This document shows positions 12,458 to 16,893 of a stretch of 16,893 nt of DNA, piece by piece. The stretch is from QFOX01 sp033763655 (GTDB lineage Bacteria; Pseudomonadota; Alphaproteobacteria; Rickettsiales; UBA3002): positions 1-16,893 of the forward strand of contig JANRKD010000003.1 of assembly GCA_033763655.1 (NCBI GenBank). The letters run 5' to 3'. Each line of letters starts with the position of its first letter. The stretch's first letter is position 1. A program made the translations under genes and the position numbers. The notes below the pieces were generated by a model. It searched no databases. It had not been told where the DNA came from and saw only the letters and a list, made by a program, of their open reading frames with translations.

Positions 12458-13210
12458 ATGTCCCAAGCCACCGCCACCGTCGCTGCCTACCCCATGCCAC
12501 CCGAGGGACCCTCGGTAGTGGGGGCGGGTAGGGTGCAGGATTACCGGCTGGAGTCGGTGGCGTTCATGCATGCGCTGGTCGCCCTCGCCGCCAAGCTTGT
12601 GACGATTGACGGCGCAGCGAACAAGGCCGAATACGAGATGTTCCACGCCCTGTTTGTCGAAAACGCCACGGTCGATACTGCGCAGGCGCGCAGCTGGTTT
12701 GTCCAGCGCGGCGGCGACACTAGCCCGGCGCTGCAATATGCGCGTCAGGTCGCGGCGATGACCCCGGGTGAAACCGCTCTGCACACCGATTTAATCCAGC
12801 GTCTGGTGCGGGTGGCGATGGCCGACGCGCCGCTTAACGCCGCCGAGCTGGAATTGCTGCGCATGGTGGCCGAGGTTTTCGGCTTTGCGGGCGAAGCGTT
12901 TCGCGGATTCATTACCCCGCAGGGCAGTCAGGGCGCGGTTTCGCCCTATGCGTTGCTGGGGGTGAGCGCGCGGGCGAGCGACAAGGAACTGCGCGACCAC
13001 TACATGGCGCGGGTACAGTCGCTGCACCCGGATCGCTACCATGGCGCCGGCGCCAGCGCCGAAACTCTTGCCCTGCTCTCCGACCAGCTGGCGGCATTGA
13101 ACGCCGCTTACCGCAGTGTACAGCAGGCGCGCACAAAAAAAACCTCCCGTACCACGGCGGCCGTGAAGTCGTGGTGGGGGCGCAGAAACACGAAAGGCGC
13201 CAGTAGCTGA
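12458..13210 (+). CDS. TerB-like and J-domain protein (DjlA-like, soluble)
   Basis: A 250-residue protein. Residues about 30-150 are helical and resemble the TerB-like fold: AKLVTIDGAANKAEYEMF (45-62) matches the acidic 'A..DG.....E' helix, and VAMADAPLNAAELELLRMVAEVFGF is a second copy of the same pattern. Residues 162-225 are a J domain, SPYALLGVSARASDKELRDHY, with the HPD tripeptide intact at 190-192, so it should stimulate a DnaK-type chaperone. This order (TerB-like then J) is that of DjlA, but the N-terminal membrane segment of enterobacterial DjlA is absent. A basic tail with WW follows. Start ATG 12458 is chosen from the promoter position; the ribosome binding site is weak. Confidence 0.85.
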   Translation: MSQATATVAAYPMPPEGPSVVGAGRVQDYRLESVAFMHALVALAAKLVTIDGAANKAEYEMFHALFVENATVDTAQARSWFVQRGGDTSPALQYARQVAAMTPGETALHTDLIQRLVRVAMADAPLNAAELELLRMVAEVFGFAGEAFRGFITPQGSQGAVSPYALLGVSARASDKELRDHYMARVQSLHPDRYHGAGASAETLALLSDQLAALNAAYRSVQQARTKKTSRTTAAVKSWWGRRNTKGASS

Positions 13211-13306
13211 CGCCTTTCCTCTTCAATCCCAGCCGAAAGGCTGGTGTTCAGTTGCTTGCCGAGCGACTTGGGGCTTTGGGATTCGTCTCAAAGCCCTCTT
13301 TTTTTG
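13193..13306 (+). ncRNA. Candidate structured RNA or 3' UTR with terminator
   Basis: Four successive stem-loops: AAAGGCG/CGCCTTT spanning the stop codon of the J-domain gene (13193-13217); CCAGCC-GAAA-GGCTGG with a GNRA loop (13229-13244); AGTTGCT-TGCCG-AGCGACT with one G-U pair (13250-13268); and the terminator stem. This is more structure than a terminator needs and is like small RNAs that end in an intrinsic terminator, perhaps processed from the mRNA 3' end. I cannot match it to a known family, and no separate promoter is evident. Confidence 0.35.
13271..13306 (+). terminator. Intrinsic terminator
   Basis: GGGCTTTG/CAAAGCCC stem with a 10-nt loop followed by TCTTTTTTTG. It terminates the J-domain gene or the candidate RNA. 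The gene-free stretch from here to 13607 shows no clear gene or promoter; an in-frame extension of the next gene from 13467 reads hydrophilic and is judged non-coding. Confidence 0.92.
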
Positions 13307-13607
13307 TCCCGGGCCTGTGCGTGTGACGGCGGCGGAGAACCCGCCAACCTCCGCAGGCAACGGCATGAGGACAGCTATCGCTTCGGGACGAGCACTATCC
13401 CATAAACGCGGCGCATAATCCAGCGTTTCGTGGCACTTAAATGCGATTCCTCAGAAGGTAAATGAAATGAATGGCATGGCAATAAATGCTGAAAGAGCGT
13501 TCAGTATTTGTGTGGGAAAGTCTGGCGCCAGTGAAAATAAAGATGCTTGCGCCGGGGCAGGCCATCCCCTACATCATCCGCCACTCACCCTGTTGTACGG
13601 AGTTTGC

Positions 13608-14483
13608 ATGCCCATCCGCGCGGTTCTGGCGGCGATTCTGGTCGCCATCTGCTGGGGAGGGAACTTTACCGCCAGCCATTTTGCGCTGCTGGAGTTTCCA
13701 CCCTATTTCATGTTGCTGCTGCGGTTTACTGGCGTGGCGCTGGTGCTGGCGCCGTTCGTGTGGCGTTACCCCGTGCCACCGCTGCGCGACATGGCGCTGA
13801 TCGCGCTGTTTCTGATTGTCATCCAGTTTTCCTTTGTCTTCAGCGCGATGAATATGGGCCTGTCGATTACCTCGGTGGTGGTGGCGACCCAGCTTGGTGT
13901 ACCGTTTGCCTGCGTGCTGGCGGCAATCCTGTTCAAGGATTACCTCGGCCCCTGGCGTTCCGGCGGGCTGGTGGTCGCCTTCCTCGGTGTGCTGATGGTG
14001 GCCGGCACCCCCAATGCCAGTGACCATTGGGGTGCGTTCCTGCTGGCGGTGCTCGGCTCGTTCGGCTGGAGCGTCGCCAATGTCCGCCTGAAGCAACTGA
14101 AGGTGACGCCGCCGGTGGTGCCGTTACTGTTCTGGCCGGCGTTGCTGTCGCTGCCGCCGCTGGCTCTGCTGTCGGCGTTGTTCGAGTCGGGGCACTCTAC
14201 CCTCGTGCAGCAGGCGCACTGGCAGGGATGGGCCGGGGTTGGCTATAGCCTGTTCTTCTCGTCGCTGGTGGGGTACGGGGTGTGGAACCGACTGGTTGCG
14301 ACCTACCCGATGAGCACGGTGGTGCCCTATTCGCTGCTGGTGCCGGTGGTCGGCATCGCCGGTGGGGTTATCACGACGGGCGACCCGCTGACATTGCAGG
14401 TATTGCTGGGCACGTTGCTGACGATTGCCGGGGTGGGGGTGATTTCCATCCGCCGCCCGCAACTGGTCGAGATGGAGCAGTAG
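13608..14483 (+). CDS. EamA-family drug/metabolite transporter
   Basis: A 291-residue inner-membrane protein of the DMT superfamily with ten predicted helices in two EamA halves. Landmarks are the N-terminal ILVAICWGGNFTASHFAL (the typical WG.nf motif), the first-half LGVPFACVLAAILFKDYLGPWRSGGLVVAFLGV, and the second-half MSTVVPYSLLVPVVGIAGG followed by LQVLLGTLLTIAGVGVI. Such proteins export amino acids or other small metabolites; the half with KDYLGP resembles the EamA/RhaT group, but the substrate cannot be read. ACGGAG five bases before ATG 13608 and the immediate start of the first helix decide the start over an ATG at 13467. No partner gene is nearby. A perfect palindrome, ATAAGCGCGCGCTTAT (14498-14513), follows the stop. 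Confidence 0.94.
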   Translation: MPIRAVLAAILVAICWGGNFTASHFALLEFPPYFMLLLRFTGVALVLAPFVWRYPVPPLRDMALIALFLIVIQFSFVFSAMNMGLSITSVVVATQLGVPFACVLAAILFKDYLGPWRSGGLVVAFLGVLMVAGTPNASDHWGAFLLAVLGSFGWSVANVRLKQLKVTPPVVPLLFWPALLSLPPLALLSALFESGHSTLVQQAHWQGWAGVGYSLFFSSLVGYGVWNRLVATYPMSTVVPYSLLVPVVGIAGGVITTGDPLTLQVLLGTLLTIAGVGVISIRRPQLVEMEQ

Positions 14484-14525
14484 GCGCGGCGTGTCCGATA
14501 AGCGCGCGCTTATTCGTGCGCACGC

Positions 14526-14553
14526 GGCACAAGGCACTAGGCACTCGGCACTA
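14526..14553 (+). repeat. GGCACNN heptamer repeat
   Basis: Four units GGCACAA, GGCACTA, GGCACTC and GGCACTA end just before an ATG at 14556 and 20 bp before the chosen amidase start at 14574. It is a third class of 7-bp word in an intergenic position. Confidence 0.9.
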
Positions 14554-14573
14554 ACATGGGGTACACTGGGCGG

Positions 14574-15293
14574 ATGAATCTCTCTTACCGATCCCCCCAT
14601 TTCGATGCGCGCAGGGATGACATCGTCGATATGCTGGTGCTGCATTATACCGACATGCGTAGCGGCAAAGCGGCGCTCGACCATTTATGCAGCGAGGAAT
14701 CCCGGGTCTCGGCGCATTATGTGGTGGGGGAGGACGGCGAGGTCTATGCGCTGGTGGACGAGGACAAACGCGCCTGGCATGCGGGGGAATCCTATTGGCG
14801 CGGCCATACGAACGTCAACGGGCGCTCGATCGGGATTGAAATCGTCAACCCCGGCCACACCAACGGCTACCGCGCCTTTCCCGAACCGCAGATGCAGGCG
14901 TTGATTGCGTTGTGCCACGAGATTATCGCCCGTCATGCCATTCCCGCCCGCAATGTTGTCGGCCATTCGGATGTGGCCTTCCTGCGCAAAAAAGACCCCG
15001 GCGAGCTGTTCGACTGGCCACGGCTGGCGCGCGCGGCAATCGGGGTTTTCCCCTTCGGCGCGCGGCCCATGCTGGGCAGCGGCCAGCAGCGCGGCGACCA
15101 TGGCAAGAACGTCATCCGCCTGCAGACGGCGCTGCATAACTGGGGCTACGGCCTCAAGCTCGACGGCGATTACGGCGCCAAGACGGAACAATGCGTGGTG
15201 GCCTTCCAGCGCCATTACCGCCCGGGCAATCTCGACGGCGCGTGGGACGACGAGTGCGCGGGGCTGCTTGCCGCCCTGCATGGGATGGTGTAG
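14574..15293 (+). CDS. N-acetylmuramoyl-L-alanine amidase with peptidoglycan-binding domain
   Basis: A 239-residue zinc amidase of the Amidase_2 (AmpD/AmiD) family followed by a PG_binding_1 domain. By comparison with AmpD, zinc ligands are His24 (VLHYTDM), His131 (VVGHSDV) and Asp141 (RKKDPGELFDWP). Glu89 (GIEIVNPG) and Lys139 fit the catalytic positions, and the His-Asp spacing of 10 equals that of AmpD. Residues about 172-235 (NVIRLQTALHNWGYGLKLDGDYGAKT) are the binding domain. The enzyme cuts the bond between muramic acid and the stem peptide. No signal peptide is visible, so it may act on recycled muropeptides in the cytoplasm like AmpD, or be exported by an unseen route. The start is uncertain: ATG 14556 is in frame but abuts a repeat and lacks a Shine-Dalgarno. 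Confidence 0.93.
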   Translation: MNLSYRSPHFDARRDDIVDMLVLHYTDMRSGKAALDHLCSEESRVSAHYVVGEDGEVYALVDEDKRAWHAGESYWRGHTNVNGRSIGIEIVNPGHTNGYRAFPEPQMQALIALCHEIIARHAIPARNVVGHSDVAFLRKKDPGELFDWPRLARAAIGVFPFGARPMLGSGQQRGDHGKNVIRLQTALHNWGYGLKLDGDYGAKTEQCVVAFQRHYRPGNLDGAWDDECAGLLAALHGMV

Positions 15294-15326
15294 GCACGCA
15301 GCAGAATCACAAGACGGGAAGATCTC

Positions 15327-15986
15327 ATGAACGCAAGATTGCGCAGACGTGCGGCTTGGAGCCTTGGCCTCCTGCTGGCTACGGCCTCGCTTGGGGCATT
15401 ATCGGGGTGCAACATGGGGCAATACGAAGAGCCGGCCTTCACCGCAACCACGCTGGGCGAAGGCATCGAACAGCGCGACTACGCGCCGGTTATCGCCGCC
15501 GAAGTGGAGGTCAGCGGCGAACGCAAGGAGGCGGTTCGTCAGGGATTCCGCCTGATTGCGGATTATATCTTCGGCAACAATGCCCCGAAGGTCAGCATCG
15601 CGATGACCGCGCCGGTCATCCAGCAATCGACCGGAAAGCAGGCGGGGGAGGAAATCGCGATGACTGCGCCCGTCATCCAGCAGGGGGAGGGGACGCGCTG
15701 GAAAGTGCAGTTCATCATGCCCGCGCACTACACGCTTAAAACCCTGCCCGAGCCGGTGAACAAGGCCGTCAGGCTGCGTGAGGTGAAGGCCAGACGGATG
15801 GTTGCCGTTCGCTTCTCAGGCAGTACGGATGACGAAAATATCGCGACCCATACCGCGCAGCTTCGGGCCTATGTGGCGGCACACCGCCTCAAGACCGTCG
15901 GCGAGCCGGTGCTGGCCTTCTATGATCCGCCATGGACGCTGCCCTTTTTCCGCCGCAACGAAGTGATGCTTGAACTGCGCCGATAA
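15327..15986 (+). CDS. SOUL heme-binding family lipoprotein
   Basis: A 219-residue protein. A basic N-terminus and hydrophobic segment end in a lipobox LSGC (Cys28), so it is probably a lipoprotein anchored in the envelope and facing the periplasm. The mature part is a SOUL/HBP domain: YAPVIAAEVEVSG, FRLIADYIFGNN, KVSIAMTAPVIQQ, VQFIMPAHYTLKTLPEP, and the C-terminal EPVLAFYDPPWTLPFFRRNEVML. SOUL proteins bind heme or related tetrapyrroles in some organisms; the bacterial role is not settled. IAMTAPVIQQ occurs twice, and the two DNA copies are nearly identical. The gene follows the amidase after 33 bp and may share its transcript; the ribosome binding site is modest (GGGAAG). Confidence 0.93.
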   Translation: MNARLRRRAAWSLGLLLATASLGALSGCNMGQYEEPAFTATTLGEGIEQRDYAPVIAAEVEVSGERKEAVRQGFRLIADYIFGNNAPKVSIAMTAPVIQQSTGKQAGEEIAMTAPVIQQGEGTRWKVQFIMPAHYTLKTLPEPVNKAVRLREVKARRMVAVRFSGSTDDENIATHTAQLRAYVAAHRLKTVGEPVLAFYDPPWTLPFFRRNEVMLELRR

Positions 15987-16004
15987 CAGGCGCGCGGCCC
16001 CCAT

Positions 16005-16033
16005 TTGCGGCTGGATTCTGCGGAACATATCCT
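16005..16033 (+). promoter_or_regulatory. rnpB promoter
   Basis: TTGCGG (16005-16010), a 17-bp spacer and TATCCT (16028-16033) predict a transcription start near 16040, just where the RNase P RNA begins. Confidence 0.65.
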
Positions 16034-16040
16034 GTAAGCT

Positions 16041-16464
16041 GCTCTGGCCAGATGGCCGGATGACTGCGTGATGATCTTATGGTGCGGCGGAGGGAATACC
16101 TCTCATGCACGGCATACCATCCCGAGGAAAGTCCGGGCTCCGAAGGAAACGGTGGCGGGTAACGCCCGCCCGGCGCAAGCCGAGAGATAGTGCCACAGAG
16201 AACAGACCGCCCGGCATGCCGGGTAAGGGTGAAACGGTGGGGTAAGAGCCCACCGCGCAATGGGTAACCAACGCGGCATGGCAAACCTCACCGGGAGCAA
16301 GACCGAATAGGCGCAGCGCGCGGATGGCAACATCTGCTAGGGGTATTCCGCCCCGGGATTGCGCGGGTAGGTTGCTTGAGCGGCGCGGCAACGTGTCGCC
16401 TAGATGAATAGTCATCCATCGCCTTCGGGCGGGGACAGAACCCGGCTTACAGGCCATCTGGCGA
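16041..16464 (+). ncRNA. rnpB: RNase P RNA, bacterial class A
   Basis: The catalytic RNA that trims the 5' leader of tRNA precursors. The ends pair perfectly as helix P1: GCCAGATGGCC (16047-16057) with GGCCATCTGGC (16452-16462). The conserved core is present: GAGGAAAGTCCGGGCTCC near 16123-16140, the ATAGTGCCACAGAGAACA segment near 16187-16205, GGGTGAAACGGTG further on, and the 3' strand CAGAACCCGGCTTACAG near 16435-16452. The length of about 420 nt fits an A-type RNA. A promoter is seen directly upstream. No clear T-run terminator follows; repeat block C begins within 40 bp. Reading frames across this gene on either strand are not coding. Confidence 0.97.
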
Positions 16465-16499
16465 GATGTCCCCGTCGCGCTCCGGTCGGGAGGGGTTGG

Positions 16500-16893
16500 C
16501 ATGGGAAGAGTCGAGCGGTAAAGGTGAGTAGCCAGTCGCCGGTAGTCAGTAGCCAGTGAAGGAAGTGAAGAAAGAAAGAAAGAAAGAAAAAGAAAGTAAA
16601 GGAAGTGAAGAAAGTGAAGTGAATAGAGGACGGTGGCCAACGAGGGGAGTCGCTCCCTCTCCCGCAAGCGGGAGAGGGCTGGGGTGAGGGAAGCGGCAGC
16701 AAGAGTCAGGTGGCGAGAGTCGAGAGTCGCGTAGTAGAAAAGTGAGTGGCCCCAGCCACGGGTTACAGCCCACACTCAACCCACAGCCCACAGTTTACAC
16801 ACCCAACCTATAGCCTCCAGCGCCACGGGTTACACACCCAACCCACAGCCTCCAGCGCCCAACCCCACGTGTCATCCCGGCTCGCCCCAACCA
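16500..16893. repeat. Composite intergenic repeat block C, running off the window
   Basis: Order of parts: four GTAGCCA-like units (16528-16555), GTGAAGGAAG with an AAAG microsatellite (about 16568-16590), core GAATAGAGGACGGTGGCC (about 16620-16637), palindrome CCCTCTCCCGC-AA-GCGGGAGAGGG (16655-16678), GAGTCG heptads (about 16704-16732), then CAGCCCACA and CCTCCAGCGCC words to the end. The last 20 or so bases include TGTCATCCCGGC, perhaps the start of a palindromic element like those in blocks A and B. The stretch 16618-16770 is the reverse complement of block A around 3105-3225. No gene is seen. Confidence 0.85.

Noticed and set aside
13467..13607. N-terminal extension of the EamA transporter
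   Set aside because: The extra 47 residues are hydrophilic and unlike the family, while ATG 13608 has a good ribosome binding site and starts directly at helix 1.
16568..16590. AAAG microsatellite as a phase-variation switch
   Set aside because: It lies in a gene-free repeat block, not in a coding frame or a promoter that I can identify.
16077..16775. Long - strand open frame of 232 codons
   Set aside because: It runs through the RNase P RNA and repeat block C; its protein is made of translated repeats and structured RNA complement.

Overview
The window is a stretch of bacterial chromosome, by eye GC-rich. The most likely source is an alphaproteobacterium. The gene set is phosphoribosylformylglycinamidine (FGAM) synthase as separate PurS, PurQ and PurL, a SAICAR synthetase, an IbaG-like BolA, a CGFS monothiol glutaredoxin, ribosomal protein S4 and a class A RNase P RNA. 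One promoter region also carries a TTAA-N7-TTAA site of the CtrA type. I cannot place it below class level. There is no tRNA, rRNA operon, insertion sequence, phage or CRISPR array in the window.

Layout. From 1 to about 2930 there are four small Ala/Gly-rich, probably membrane-inserted proteins of unknown function on the + strand (2-589, 775-1320, 1341-1937, 2376-2933), with bolA on the - strand between them. From 2940 to 3440 lies a gene-free block of palindromes and short tandem repeats. purL follows on the - strand (3484-5715). Divergent from it are a small Cys-containing membrane protein and grxD, which converge on a coiled-coil protein gene. An AT-richer gene for an M48-like metallopeptidase (7212-8249) and rpsD on the - strand share a bidirectional terminator. 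A short gene with a CtrA-type site upstream follows (9297-9548), then a second repeat block (9664-10103), then purQ, purS and purC on the - strand. Beyond purC are a TerB-like/J-domain protein, a candidate structured RNA ending in an intrinsic terminator, an EamA-type transporter, a zinc amidase with a peptidoglycan-binding domain, a SOUL-family lipoprotein, rnpB, and a third repeat block running off the window end.

Function. PurC, PurS, PurQ and PurL belong to de novo purine synthesis; PurS, PurQ and PurL together form FGAM synthase. In many alphaproteobacteria purC/S/Q/L are close together and are followed by bolA and grxD, whose products cooperate in Fe-S cluster handling. Here that neighbourhood is broken: 4.4 kb of unrelated genes separates purQ from purL, grxD is on the opposite strand, and repeat blocks lie immediately downstream of both purQ and purL.

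The most striking signal is in the intergenic DNA. Many different short words (GTAGCCA, AGAGTCG, CGACTCT, GAGGCTG, CCCTAAA, GGCACNN, ATCCNNN) are all repeated with a period of exactly 7 bp. They are embedded in composite modules that keep the same internal order at three loci and occur in both orientations. One such element, with 24-bp inverted arms, sits between purS and purQ and appears to have left purQ without a Shine-Dalgarno sequence.
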